DNA of 64,000 nucleotides from Singulisphaera acidiphila DSM 18658 (GCF_000242455.2 NC_019892.1:1550001-1614000); one strand, 5' to 3'. Positions 36,685 to 45,159 are shown, numbered from the stretch's first letter. Numbers and translations: made by a program. The notes: a model not told the origin generated them from the letters alone.

Positions 36685-37694
36685 CGTGGGTTCGCTCCAT
36701 TCTCGGTCGAGACTGCGCGGGGAGTTGGCCCTGACGGGGTCCCTGGCAATTCTGTGTGTGGCCCTCCCGTCTCAACGACAACCGAGGGGGTTGGGGTTGT
36801 GTTGACGGTGAGGCGGAAGATGTCGGGCCGGGCGTAATGGCCGACGACGTCGAGGTCAAATTTGCCGCGTGCGATCTCGTCCAGGTCCAGGTCGGCCGTG
36901 AGGATGCCGGGCTCATCGTAAAGGGGGCCGGCCAGGACCTGGCCCAAGGGGTCGATGATGCAGCTCCCCCCCTGTGACATGACCGTTTGTGGGTCATCCC
37001 CTTGGTCGGCCGGATAGTCGTCCGGGTAGTCGGAGCGGAGGGCGAACTGGTTACACGAGAGGACGAAGCAGCGGCCTTCCAGGGCGATATGTCGTGCCGT
37101 GGCTTGCCAGGTCTCTCGGTTGTCGGCGGTCGGTGCGCAGTAGAGCTGGACCCCTTGGGAGTACAGGTGCATCCGCAACAGGGGCATATAATTTTCCCAG
37201 CAGATCGCCGCCCCGAGTCGGCCGATTGACGTATCCAGCACGGGCATCGTCGAGCCGTCGCCGAAGCCCCAGACGAGCCGCTCGGCGGCCGTGGGCATGA
37301 GCTTGCGATGCTTGCCCAGCAAGCGTCCGTCCGGGGCGAAGAAGAGGACTGAGCAATAGAGTGTCCCCCCTTCTCGCTCCACGACGCCGATGACCAGGTG
37401 GGCATTGGCTTTCCGTGCGGAATCGCCCAGGGCCGCCGTGGCCGGCCCTGGAACGTCGACAGCGCTTTCCCAGTAGCGGCGAAACTGGTCGCGGCCTTCG
37501 GCGGTCCGGGAACCGATGCGGCTGCCGAAGTCCAGCCCACGCGGGTAGCCGGAGACGAACGCTTCGGGGAAAACGATGAGCTGAGCACCGAGACCGGCCG
37601 CCTCGGTTGCGAGTAAGCGGACCCGTTCCAGTGATCGGTCGCGGTCGAAGGCGACGGAGGCCGCCTGGACGACGGCGGCTCGAACGATTGCCAT
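36681..37694 (-). CDS. Carbon-nitrogen hydrolase, nitrilase-like
   Basis: This 337-residue member of the nitrilase superfamily has the catalytic triad Glu in IVFPEAFVSGYP (near 45), Lys in LGKHRKLMPT (near 130) and Cys in AAICWENYMPLLR (near 163). The CWEN motif is typical of true nitrilases and cyanide hydratase-like enzymes rather than amidases. The last 40 residues are a proline- and threonine-rich tail that overlaps the SufSE start. It may release ammonia and a carboxylate from a nitrile; the substrate is unknown. Confidence 0.9.
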   Translation of the reverse strand: MAIVRAAVVQAASVAFDRDRSLERVRLLATEAAGLGAQLIVFPEAFVSGYPRGLDFGSRIGSRTAEGRDQFRRYWESAVDVPGPATAALGDSARKANAHLVIGVVEREGGTLYCSVLFFAPDGRLLGKHRKLMPTAAERLVWGFGDGSTMPVLDTSIGRLGAAICWENYMPLLRMHLYSQGVQLYCAPTADNRETWQATARHIALEGRCFVLSCNQFALRSDYPDDYPADQGDDPQTVMSQGGSCIIDPLGQVLAGPLYDEPGILTADLDLDEIARGKFDLDVVGHYARPDIFRLTVNTTPTPSVVVETGGPHTELPGTPSGPTPRAVSTENGANPR

Positions 37695-37902
37695 TTGGGG
37701 TCTGTTCGCTTCCCTTGGTTTTGCCGCTTTGGGAGACCTTTACGTTGAGGACGCCGCTCCGAGTCCTTTATCTTCCTCAATCGAGGCCTCGCGGCGGAAG
37801 GCGAAAACCGGCGGCTTCGGTGGCTCTTTTGCCGTATGCCCTGGTCGGCATTCTGTCGTCCTGCCGGATCAGGCAGGCTGTAAGGTCTTTGGGGCCGGGA
37901 AA

Positions 37903-38046
37903 TTAGCGCCGCGGATTTTCCTTCGCGTTCTTGTGCTTGTTGGGAAAGAGGAACCACCCGCGACCGAGGATCCCAACGGCGAGCAAGCACCAGCCGAAGA
38001 GGAATAAGACGAACAGGAGTCCGCCGAGATAAGCCAGGTAATTCAT
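37903..38046 (-). CDS. 47-residue single-pass membrane protein
   Basis: A short frame starting MNYLAYLGG is followed by about 24 hydrophobic residues (LLFVLFLFGWCLLAVGILG) and a positively charged tail (PNKHKNAKENPRR). The hydrophobic-then-basic layout suggests a tail-in-cytoplasm membrane protein. It lies about 100 bp behind the DUF983 membrane protein gene on the same strand and may share its transcript. No clear Shine-Dalgarno sequence is seen. The family is not recognised. Confidence 0.5.
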   Translation of the reverse strand: MNYLAYLGGLLFVLFLFGWCLLAVGILGRGWFLFPNKHKNAKENPRR

Positions 38047-38144
38047 GGTTTTTGACTCGATTCGCGGTTCGGCGCCATCAATTCCGGCAACACCTTTTGG
38101 AGCCGGAATGGCCTCCCCGCACTCCGAAACGGCCGGGGGAACTG

Positions 38145-38519
38145 TCAGTCGCCCGCGCCGTCGGGGTCGAAGTAACGGTCGAAGTGAATGAAGAGGATCC
38201 GGGAGTAGCGAAACACGGCCGGGGCGAGTGGCAGGAAGCAGACCCAGACCACCAGGGTGATCCAGTGGAGGGGCCAGTGGGGCACGAGCAGCAGTTTCCC
38301 AAGAAGGACCCCGGCCGCGATGATCGGGATCCCGAGCGCGTAGCTGAAGTACATCGCCCCGGTGAAGTAGCCGGGCCCGCGCTCAAACTTCACGTTACAG
38401 ACGGGGCAGCGTTCGTTCATCCGGAAGGCCCCGTCGAAGACCCGCCCCTCCCCGCACTCCGAACAGCGTTGGTGAAGGATCGCCCAGGGGCTGAAACGGT
38501 GATTCGGCGTCGTGACCAT
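38145..38519 (-). CDS. DUF983 family zinc-ribbon membrane protein
   Basis: The 124-residue protein has two CxxC pairs (RCSEC near 19 and RCPVC near 38), giving a zinc ribbon. Two membrane helices follow (about 56-80 and 85-105), with GPGYFTGAMYFSYALGIPI between them. This is the DUF983 pattern found beside respiratory oxidase genes in proteobacteria, though none is present here. An in-frame GTG one codon upstream is an alternative start. It is downstream of the cupin gene on the same strand. Confidence 0.88.
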   Translation of the reverse strand: MVTTPNHRFSPWAILHQRCSECGEGRVFDGAFRMNERCPVCNVKFERGPGYFTGAMYFSYALGIPIIAAGVLLGKLLLVPHWPLHWITLVVWVCFLPLAPAVFRYSRILFIHFDRYFDPDGAGD

Positions 38520-38592
38520 CACTCTGTTTCTCGCTTCCACACTCAAAAAAAAGGATTCGGACGCTTCGTCGGTCGGTGAGACATTTCGTCCC

Positions 38593-39090
38593 TCATCCTG
38601 AACGGTCGTCGGCTCGAAGTTCGATTGCAAGGGGGCGGGTTCCCACTCCCTGGGCACCGAACAGCGGTTCGTCGTGGATCCAGAGCAAGGTTGCGTCCTC
38701 GGAGGCCGCATGGACCGTCGTCTGGCCCGAGGGCAGGACGAAAGAATCTCCGCGTTGCCACTCCCTGGCCTGATCGCCTGCGCGGCTCCGTCCCTGGCCG
38801 CGAAGGACATAGTAGAACTCCTCGCTTGCCTGGGCGTGAGTGGCCACCGGTTCCTGCGCTCGAAGGCGAATGACGTTCGTGCTCAGGGCAAGGCCGGCGG
38901 TTGCCGTAACCGGATCGTCGTGACTCCTCCCCGCGTTGAGAGGGATGACCCGTGACGGACCGGCCTCGTGCAGGCTCCAAGGGAAAACCGCGCAAGCACC
39001 AGGCGGCCTTCCTCCCACACCCAGGAGGTTGTCGACCTCCGTGGAGTTTGCCCCGGGCGCGTCGAGCCGACTGGCCAAATGATCGGACAT
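38593..39090 (-). CDS. Cupin-domain protein under sigma-54 control
   Basis: The ATG with GAGGAAAA upstream was chosen, giving 165 residues. A single cupin fold is visible: THAQASEEFYYVLRGQGR near 84 (His, Gln and Glu of motif 1), WQRGDSFVLPSGQTTVHA near 111 (His of motif 2) and LLWIHDEPLF after it. The start LGVGGRPPGACAVFPWSL is unlike common families. Cupins bind a metal and may be dioxygenases, isomerases or sensors; the substrate is unknown. A strong -24/-12 promoter lies about 95 bp before the ATG, and the divergent neighbour is a sigma-54 activator, so the cupin is the likely target of that activator. Confidence 0.82.
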   Translation of the reverse strand: MSDHLASRLDAPGANSTEVDNLLGVGGRPPGACAVFPWSLHEAGPSRVIPLNAGRSHDDPVTATAGLALSTNVIRLRAQEPVATHAQASEEFYYVLRGQGRSRAGDQAREWQRGDSFVLPSGQTTVHAASEDATLLWIHDEPLFGAQGVGTRPLAIELRADDRSG

Positions 39091-39183
39091 CGCGGTCTTT
39101 TCCTCGGGACCAGGTCTGCTAAGAGGAGAAGGGGCAGCCAAATGCGTTGTCGACGGACCGAGCCTCTTCTTGATGGAGTAAGA

Positions 39184-39199
39184 GAAGCAGGCGTCATGC
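39184..39199 (-). promoter_or_regulatory. Sigma-54 (-24/-12) promoter of the cupin gene
   Basis: The minus strand reads TGGCATGACGCCTGCT, with GG and GC separated by exactly ten bases. It matches the consensus TGGCACG-N4-TTGCW at nearly every fixed position. Transcription should start near 39173, leaving an 83-nt leader before the cupin ATG. Confidence 0.8.
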
Positions 39200-39289
39200 C
39201 AAGGTTTCAGATTGGTTATAACCTTTTTGTGAGTAAGTGGTTGTGGCGATTTAGCTGAAAACTTCGAATTACGAAAATGTCGAAATGCA

Positions 39290-39321
39290 CGAGATTTCGT
39301 GATCGATTGGCGAGATTTCGT
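39290..39321. promoter_or_regulatory. Upstream activator sites: CGAGATTTCGT repeated 21 bp apart
   Basis: CGAGATTTCGT occurs at 39290-39300 and again at 39311-39321, a spacing of two helical turns. The first copy is part of the palindrome CACGAGATTTCGTG. A looser third copy (ACGAAAATGTCG, 39271-39282) precedes them. They lie roughly 90-125 bp upstream of the cupin -24 element and just before the activator gene, as expected for enhancer sites that also allow autoregulation. Confidence 0.65.
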
Positions 39322-39358
39322 AGAATGAAGGATCAAGAGTACGACGGGTTTGCAGCCA

Positions 39359-40990
39359 ATGGCGTTACGGCCTGAGACAGCTCCTGGGATTGGACCTTAC
39401 CGACGGCTCCTGCTGGACATGGCCCAGGAGCGATCGGTCGAGGCTCTGCTGCATCTGATCGTTGATCGCCTGGCGCAGCTTCCCGATGCGGCCTTGGCCC
39501 GGATCTGGCTTTTGGAGCGGGGGGACATCTGCCCGACCTGTCCGATGGCCGCTGAATGTCCGGATCAGACCGCCTGTTTGCACCTGGTCGCGAGCGCGGG
39601 GCGCTCGCTCGAGGATGGGAGGGACTGGTCCGGTCTCGGGGGCCGGTTTCGCCGCTTTCCGATTGGCGTTTACAAGGTTGGCTTGATCGCCTCACGTGCG
39701 GAAGCGATCGAGGTCCCCGACCTTCAGGAGGATGGCAGGTGGCTGGCTGACCCGGGCTGGGCATGTCGGGAGCGGATCCGTGGGTTTGCCGGCCAGCCTT
39801 TGCTGCATCGGGGGCAAGTCCTCGGTGTCTTGGGGGTGTTTCTCCGGGCCCGCTTGGATGGCGATCTTCTCGTCTGGCTGCGGATGATCGCCGACCACGC
39901 GGCGGCTGCCATCGCGAATGCTCGGGCGTTCGAAGAGATCGAACGGCTTCGCTCACGTGTCGAGCTGGAAAACGACTACCTCCGCGCGGAGGTCAAGGCC
40001 GCCTCCTCGTTCGGGGAGATCGTCGGCGCTAGCCCGGCCTTGAGGGCGGTCCTGGAGCAGGTCGATCTGGTCGGTCCGACCGACGCTGGCGTCCTGATTC
40101 TCGGTGAGTCGGGCACAGGCAAGGAGCTGGTTGCGCGGGCGCTTCACGAACGGAGCAGACGCCGGGAAGGGCCGATGATCAAGGTCAACTGCGCCTCGGT
40201 CCCGCGCGACTTGTTTGAGAGCGAGTTCTTCGGCCATACACGGGGCTCGTTCACCGGGGCGGTGCGCGACCGTGTCGGTCGGTTCGAGCTGGCCGGCGGT
40301 GGCACGCTCTTCCTCGACGAAGTGGGTGAGATCCCGCTCGACATGCAGGGGAAGCTGCTACGAGTCATCCAGGAGCGGACGTTCGAGCGGGTCGGTGAGG
40401 AGCGATCCCGCACGGTGGATGTGCGGATCATCGCCGCGACCAACCAGAATCTGAAGGCGGAGGTGGAGGCCGGCCGGTTCCGCCAGGACCTCTATTATCG
40501 GCTCTCCGTCTTTCCGATCGTCGTTCCGCCGCTTCGGGAGCGTCTCGACGACGTGCCCGTTCTGGCCGCGCATTTCATGCGGTCGAGTTGCTGGCGCCTT
40601 GGCATTCCCGAGCGTCCGCTGGCCCCGACCCAGCTTGCCGAGCTCCAAAGCTACGCCTGGCCGGGGAACATCCGGGAACTGCAAAACGTGATCGAGCGGG
40701 CCGCGATCGCGTCACGGACGGGCTTACTTCGTCTCGAGCTGCCCGCGTCGGCGAATTCCCGAGCGCCGAAGAATCCCGGGGCCTCCACGCCGCACTCGAA
40801 TCCGGACGGGGTGAGCCGCCTCCTCAGCTACGCCGAGGTCGAGTCGCTGGAACGGGAGAACCTGCTCGCGGCGCTGCGGCTCGCCCACTGGAAGGTCTCC
40901 GGTAAAGGAGGGGCCGCGGATCTGCTCGGGGTCAAGGCGACGACGCTCAGTTCGCGAATCAAGGCGATGGGAATTCAACGCCCCGGTTGA
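39359..40990 (+). CDS. GAF-domain sigma-54-dependent transcriptional activator with cysteine cluster
   Basis: The protein has about 543 residues from the first ATG (a TTG lies three codons upstream). A GAF sensor domain spans about 15-185 and has four closely spaced cysteines, Cys58, Cys61, Cys67 and Cys73 (CPTCPMAAEC then TAC). A coiled linker precedes the AAA+ domain (about 220-455), with Walker A GESGTGKE, Walker B GGTLFLDEVGE and the sigma-54 contact loop GSFTGA. The C-terminal Fis-type helix-turn-helix includes GKGGAADLLGVKATTLSSRIKAMGI. The layout is like NorR and FhlA. The cysteines could bind an iron-sulfur cluster or zinc for redox or NO sensing (inference). It probably activates the divergent cupin gene. 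Confidence 0.92.
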   Translation: MALRPETAPGIGPYRRLLLDMAQERSVEALLHLIVDRLAQLPDAALARIWLLERGDICPTCPMAAECPDQTACLHLVASAGRSLEDGRDWSGLGGRFRRFPIGVYKVGLIASRAEAIEVPDLQEDGRWLADPGWACRERIRGFAGQPLLHRGQVLGVLGVFLRARLDGDLLVWLRMIADHAAAAIANARAFEEIERLRSRVELENDYLRAEVKAASSFGEIVGASPALRAVLEQVDLVGPTDAGVLILGESGTGKELVARALHERSRRREGPMIKVNCASVPRDLFESEFFGHTRGSFTGAVRDRVGRFELAGGGTLFLDEVGEIPLDMQGKLLRVIQERTFERVGEERSRTVDVRIIAATNQNLKAEVEAGRFRQDLYYRLSVFPIVVPPLRERLDDVPVLAAHFMRSSCWRLGIPERPLAPTQLAELQSYAWPGNIRELQNVIERAAIASRTGLLRLELPASANSRAPKNPGASTPHSNPDGVSRLLSYAEVESLERENLLAALRLAHWKVSGKGGAADLLGVKATTLSSRIKAMGIQRPG

Positions 40991-41014
40991 GAAGCGAATC
41001 CAAGAGACTCACCT

Positions 41015-41024
41015 GAATTATGGC
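41015..41024. repeat. Left target-site duplication of the insertion sequence
   Basis: GAATTATGGC directly before the left inverted repeat also occurs one base beyond the right end at 42543-42552, as expected for a 10-bp duplication made on insertion. Confidence 0.7.
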
Positions 41025-41057
41025 GGTGAGCATCACATTAGTTGGTAGGACGGACGT

Positions 41058-42235
41058 TCAGTTGCTGGAATAGTCGCGATTCCAGAAGGCGTCCCACTGG
41101 CCTTTTTCGCTGCGGTAGAGGGCGCGGAGGTGGCAGAGGGCGTGAGCGCCGTCTTCGCCCCAACGCATTCCGGCCAGTTTCAGACGCTGCCCCACCACCG
41201 TCTTGCACGCGCTCTCGATCGCCCCGCTCCCGATACACCAGCCACGCGCCAGGTATTCGGGATAGTCCATCCGGTGCGCCTGGCGTTCAAGGTAACCGAT
41301 TAACTCGGTCGCGGCTTCGCCCAGGCCAGGCCGGCGCGGCCAGTCCCATTCCCGCAGGACAGATCCCAACACCGCGCCCCCTTCCTCTTTGAGCAACTGT
41401 CGCCATCGCCGGGCTTGGTCTTCGGCTTGGTCCTCGTCCTGAGGGTGCAGCAGACGCGCCAAGCCGGTGAGCTTCTCCGCAGGGTGAAAAAAGTCAAGAA
41501 TGATCACTTCCACACGCGGAAAGTTTTCACGGAGTCGATCCTCCAGGCCCGCGCCGCCGTCGGAGAGGCCGATCCAGCGATCGGCCCGGTCCATACCGAC
41601 GTCTCCGGCGGGCGTGCGGAGCAAGGGACCGAACTCCTCCAAGGGATACAGGCCCGCGAGGTAACGCGCCTGCATCGGCTGCGGTTTCTCGTCGGGCCAA
41701 GGCCACTCCGGGGTGGGGTTACAGACCATCCCCACGTAGGCCATGCGGCCTTCGGCGGGTCCCCCTCCCTCCCCTTGACGCCGCACCCCAGTGGCGTCGA
41801 GTTCGACGTACGCACAACGTTGGCCTTCGTAATCCTTGTGCCAGGGCCAGTCGGCCGGGGGACCCAAGTGCGAGCCGGCCTGGACCGCCTCAGCCAGACG
41901 TTGACCGGCCTCTTCGGTGGTCCGTTCGACAGTCGATTCCGAGACCCGGACACCCCCCATCTCTTCGAGCAGTTCCGCCCCCTTCTCGAAGCTGTCGGCA
42001 ACTGCCCCGGCCAAGCTCGCGACGCGTTCCAAAGCCGGCGTCAAGTCGCGGGTCGTCAGCCCCGCTTCGCGATCGAAGGGGAACAGCCCCTTGCCACAGC
42101 ATCGACAGAGGTAGTAAGCCCGGCGGTAGCGGACGGCTCCCACAAGGGTGAAGGAGGTGTGCAGGCGGTGCGAATGAAACTCCGCCGTCCGGCTACAGTG
42201 GGGACAGGTTACGCTGGCTCCGTCGTATCCGTTTT
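41058..42235 (-). CDS. ISKra4-family transposase, main frame (orfB)
   Basis: This frame holds the DDE-type transposase core: a zinc-binding start (VTCPHCSRTAEF then LCRCCGKG), CAYVELDATGVRR with the first catalytic Asp, VIILDFFHPAEKL with the second, and GSGAIESACKTVVGQRLK with the final Glu. It has no good start of its own (the nearest is an internal GTG). The frame is continuous upstream to an A8 tract where it meets the orfA frame, so the active protein should arise by a -1 ribosomal shift, giving about 463 residues. Confidence 0.82.
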
Positions 42236-42448
42236 TTTTCGCGTCAGGTGCTGCTCGATCGCCTTGGCGGCGATCTTGTGAGCCAGGGCCCGGATCTTGA
42301 ATTCGTTGGCGCCGAAGAGGTGGGCGTCGTCGGTGATGGCAAGATTGGCCGCGAGTTCGCTGATTTCGGCATCGACGGCCTCGCGGATGGCTTGCTCGAG
42401 CCCCGCGATTTCAGCCTGTTTCTCGGGAGGCACGGGTGCGGTCGGCAT
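42209..42448 (-). CDS. ISKra4 transposase N-terminal frame (orfA)
   Basis: The 79-residue product starts MPTAPVPPEKQAEIAGLEQ, is helical and acidic, and ends soon after the codons CGA AAA AAA ACG. In the eight-A run (42232-42239) a -1 slip leads directly into the transposase core frame. On its own it would be a short regulatory protein. IS families with A-rich slip sites commonly use this arrangement. Confidence 0.78.
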   Translation of the reverse strand: MPTAPVPPEKQAEIAGLEQAIREAVDAEISELAANLAITDDAHLFGANEFKIRALAHKIAAKAIEQHLTRKKTDTTEPA

Positions 42449-42687
42449 GGATGGACTCCGTTTCCGAGGTCGGGTTTTCCTCAGGTACCGCCGGTTTCCC
42501 TCTTGTGTACAAAGATTCCACCAACTGTCAAGACGCTCACCGGAATTATGGCGCATTCACAGAATCTGTGAGTGTTGTCTATGCGTGTCAGCTATCATCA
42601 CCGGAAAGAGTGATTGGGCCGTCTTCTCGTGGGGGCGAGTGGACTGGCATTCGGTACGAACCTCAGGCGGAATTGAGGGAAAATCCG

Positions 42688-45108
42688 ATGGTTCGCACGA
42701 TCTCGACGACCCGGACGGTGGGCGTTCTCGTCGTTGCTTTCGCATTGCCATGCGTCCTGTCAACGGCGTCGGGTGCGGAGAGGCCGGAAGGATCATCGAT
42801 GGTCATCCACTATCGCCGCCCGGCTGAAGCGTGGACGGAGGCGCTGCCCATCGGCAACGGGCAACTCGGGGCGATGGTGTTCGGGGGGACGGGGTCGGAA
42901 CGGATCGCGCTCAACGAGGACACAGTCTGGGCCGGTGAGCGGCGCGACCGGACCAATCCCGATGCGCTGAAGAGCTTGCCCGAAATCAGGCGCCTGCTCC
43001 GGGTTGGTAAGCCCGACGAGGCCGAGGCTCTGGCTGAGAGGACGATGATCGCCGTTCCCAAACGGTTACCCCCTTACCAACCGCTGGGTGACCTTCGAAT
43101 CTTGTTCCCCGGTCACGATCAGGCTGATGACTACCGTCGCGAGCTTGATCTCGATAGCGCAATGGTGCGGGTCTCTTATCGTGTGGGTGACGCCACTTTT
43201 CGTCGCGAGGTCTTCGCGTCGGCCAAGGATCAGGTCCTTGTCGTCCGCCTCACCTGCGACCGGCCAGGCCGTCTGGCTTTCTCGGCGACCCTGGACCGCG
43301 AGCGGGATGCGAGGGCGGAAGCTGTTGCGCCCGACCGTGTGCTCCTGCGCGGCGAAGCGATTGCACGGGACGAACGCCATGAGGATGAGCGGAAGGTCGG
43401 CGTCAAGTTCTCGGCTTTCCTCCGCGTCGTGACCGAAGGAGGGCGCGTGTTCACGGAAGGAGACCGGGTCGAGGTTCGTGACGCCGACGCTGCCACGCTA
43501 CGGCTGGTGGCGGCCACCGACTTTCGATCGAAGGACCCGGACGCGGCGTGCGAGCGGGCCCTGGCCGCCGCCGATCGACCCTACGAGCCGTTGCGCTCCG
43601 AGCACGAGGACGATCACCGTTCCTTCTTCCGTCGCGTCTCGTTGGAATTCGCTGCGCCGGGCGACAAGGACGATCGGGCTGCGCTGCCGACCGACGTGCG
43701 CCTCGCTCGTGTCCGCAAAGGAGAATCCGACCCTGCGCTCATCGCTCAGTACTTCCAGTTCGGTCGCTACCTGCTGATCGCGAGCAGCCGCCCCGGGACC
43801 ATGCCCGCGAATTTGCAGGGGATCTGGAATGAGAGCCTGACTCCCCCTTGGGAGAGCAAGTACACAATTAATATCAATACTCAGATGAACTACTGGCCCG
43901 CCGAGGTGGCGAACCTCGCTGAGCTACACCAGCCTCTGTTCGACCTGATCGAGGCGATGCGCCCGTCGGGCCGACAGACGGCCAAGGCCCTCTACGGCGC
44001 CCGTGGTTTCATGGCGCATCACAACACCGACCTCTGGGCGCACACCGTGCCCGTCGACAAGGTCGGCTCGGGCCTTTGGCCAATGGGCGCGGCCTGGCTC
44101 AGCCTTCACCTTTGGGATCACTACGACTTCGGCCGTGATCGCGACTTCCTTGCCCAGAGAGCCTATCCGGTGATGAAGGAGGCCGCCGAATTCCTGCTCG
44201 ACTACCTGGTCGACGACGGCCAAGGGCAACTGATCCCCGGGCCTTCGATTTCGCCCGAGAACCGCTACCGGACGGCCGACGGCAAGGTGGCCAAGCTCTG
44301 CATGGGGCCGACGATGGACGTGGAAATCGCCCATGCCTTGTTCGGTCGCGTGGTCGAGGCGAGCGAGTTGCTCGACCTTGACCCTGACTTCCGCAAGCGG
44401 GTGGCCGAGGCACGTCGTCGTTTGCCCTCACTCCGGATCGGCAAGCACGGCCAGTTGCAGGAATGGCTCGAGGATTACGACGAACCCGACCCCGGCCACC
44501 GGCATATCTCGCACCTCTTCGCTCTCCACCCGGGCGATCAGATCAGTCTGCGCGGCACGCCAGAGTTGGCCGTGGCGGCGCGGACGACGCTCGAACGTCG
44601 GTTGGCCCATGGCGGCGGGCGGACCGGCTGGAGCCGTGCCTGGATCATCAACTTCTGGGCACGCCTTGGAGATGGCGAACAGGCACACGAAAACGTCGTC
44701 GCACTCTTGCGCAAATCCACCTTGCCGAACCTTCTCGACACCCATCCACCCTTCCAGATCGACGGGAACTTTGGTGGGACCGCCGGCATCGCCGAGATGC
44801 TCTTGCAGAGCCACTCGGGCGAGATCAGTCTTTTGCCCACGCTGCCCCGGGCCTGGCCCACCGGCCAATTTCGTGGCTTACGGGCACGGGGGGGAGTCGA
44901 TGTCGCCCTCTCTTGGCAAAACGGCCGCGCCACTTTGGCTGAGCTGACAGCCCGGGTTGCCGGCCGGCATCGCGTTCGCCCGCCGTTGGGACAGCGGATC
45001 GAGGCTGTGAATCTGGGCGATAACGCGATTGCGTTTCAAACGGCCGGGGACGGGACCATCTCTCTGGAGGTTGAGCCGGAGAAGACTTATCGGATCAGGT
45101 TCCGCTGA
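42688..45108 (+). CDS. Secreted GH95-family glycoside hydrolase (alpha-L-fucosidase type)
   Basis: The ATG with GAGGGA in front was chosen; the open frame upstream runs into the IS and is not coding. The 806-residue protein has a signal peptide (VGVLVVAFALPCVLSTASGA). It then follows the GH95 plan: IHYRRPAEAWTEALPIGNGQLGAMVFGG, ERIALNEDTVWAGERRDR, a barrel core with PANLQGIWNESLTPPWESKYTIN-type and MNYWPAEVANLAELHQPLF segments, and HTVPVDKVGSGLWPMGAAWL. GH95 enzymes remove alpha-1,2-L-fucose or L-galactose from glycans and xyloglucan. It likely acts outside the cytoplasm. The XylR-like regulator 2 kb away could control it. Confidence 0.93.
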   Translation: MVRTISTTRTVGVLVVAFALPCVLSTASGAERPEGSSMVIHYRRPAEAWTEALPIGNGQLGAMVFGGTGSERIALNEDTVWAGERRDRTNPDALKSLPEIRRLLRVGKPDEAEALAERTMIAVPKRLPPYQPLGDLRILFPGHDQADDYRRELDLDSAMVRVSYRVGDATFRREVFASAKDQVLVVRLTCDRPGRLAFSATLDRERDARAEAVAPDRVLLRGEAIARDERHEDERKVGVKFSAFLRVVTEGGRVFTEGDRVEVRDADAATLRLVAATDFRSKDPDAACERALAAADRPYEPLRSEHEDDHRSFFRRVSLEFAAPGDKDDRAALPTDVRLARVRKGESDPALIAQYFQFGRYLLIASSRPGTMPANLQGIWNESLTPPWESKYTININTQMNYWPAEVANLAELHQPLFDLIEAMRPSGRQTAKALYGARGFMAHHNTDLWAHTVPVDKVGSGLWPMGAAWLSLHLWDHYDFGRDRDFLAQRAYPVMKEAAEFLLDYLVDDGQGQLIPGPSISPENRYRTADGKVAKLCMGPTMDVEIAHALFGRVVEASELLDLDPDFRKRVAEARRRLPSLRIGKHGQLQEWLEDYDEPDPGHRHISHLFALHPGDQISLRGTPELAVAARTTLERRLAHGGGRTGWSRAWIINFWARLGDGEQAHENVVALLRKSTLPNLLDTHPPFQIDGNFGGTAGIAEMLLQSHSGEISLLPTLPRAWPTGQFRGLRARGGVDVALSWQNGRATLAELTARVAGRHRVRPPLGQRIEAVNLGDNAIAFQTAGDGTISLEVEPEKTYRIRFR

Positions 45109-45136
45109 GGGGCGATCCGGCGCCGGTCTTCGCCCC
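45109..45136. terminator. Hairpin between GH95 gene and DUF1559 gene
   Basis: GGGGCGA and TCGCCCC with a GC-rich loop form a stem right after the GH95 stop, between convergent genes. There is no clear T-run, so confidence is limited. Confidence 0.5.
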
Positions 45137-45159
45137 ACAGCGGACTCGGGGGCTTGGGC

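Larger units (their letters stand above)
41025..42541 (-). mobile_element. Complete ISKra4-like insertion sequence
   Basis: The element is about 1.5 kb, bounded by imperfect inverted repeats. The left end begins GGTGAGCATCACATTAGTTG, and the right end, read inward, begins GGTGAGCGTCTTGACAGTTG. A 10-bp direct repeat flanks it. It carries a two-frame transposase on the minus strand. It sits between the sigma-54 activator and the GH95 gene, ending about 145 bp before the latter's start, so it may have changed the expression of the fucosidase. Intact ends and matching flanks suggest recent movement. Confidence 0.8.

Noticed and set aside
35533..36837. Plus-strand 434-codon frame
   Set aside because: It is antisense to the SufS part of the SufS-SufE gene, with no recognisable domain.
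36542..37990. Minus-strand 482-codon frame
   Set aside because: It is out of frame with the nitrilase and is Arg/Ser/Pro-rich, a shadow frame.
42436..42687. N-terminal extension of the GH95 protein
   Set aside because: It starts inside the insertion sequence; a normal signal peptide begins at 42688 after GAGGGA.
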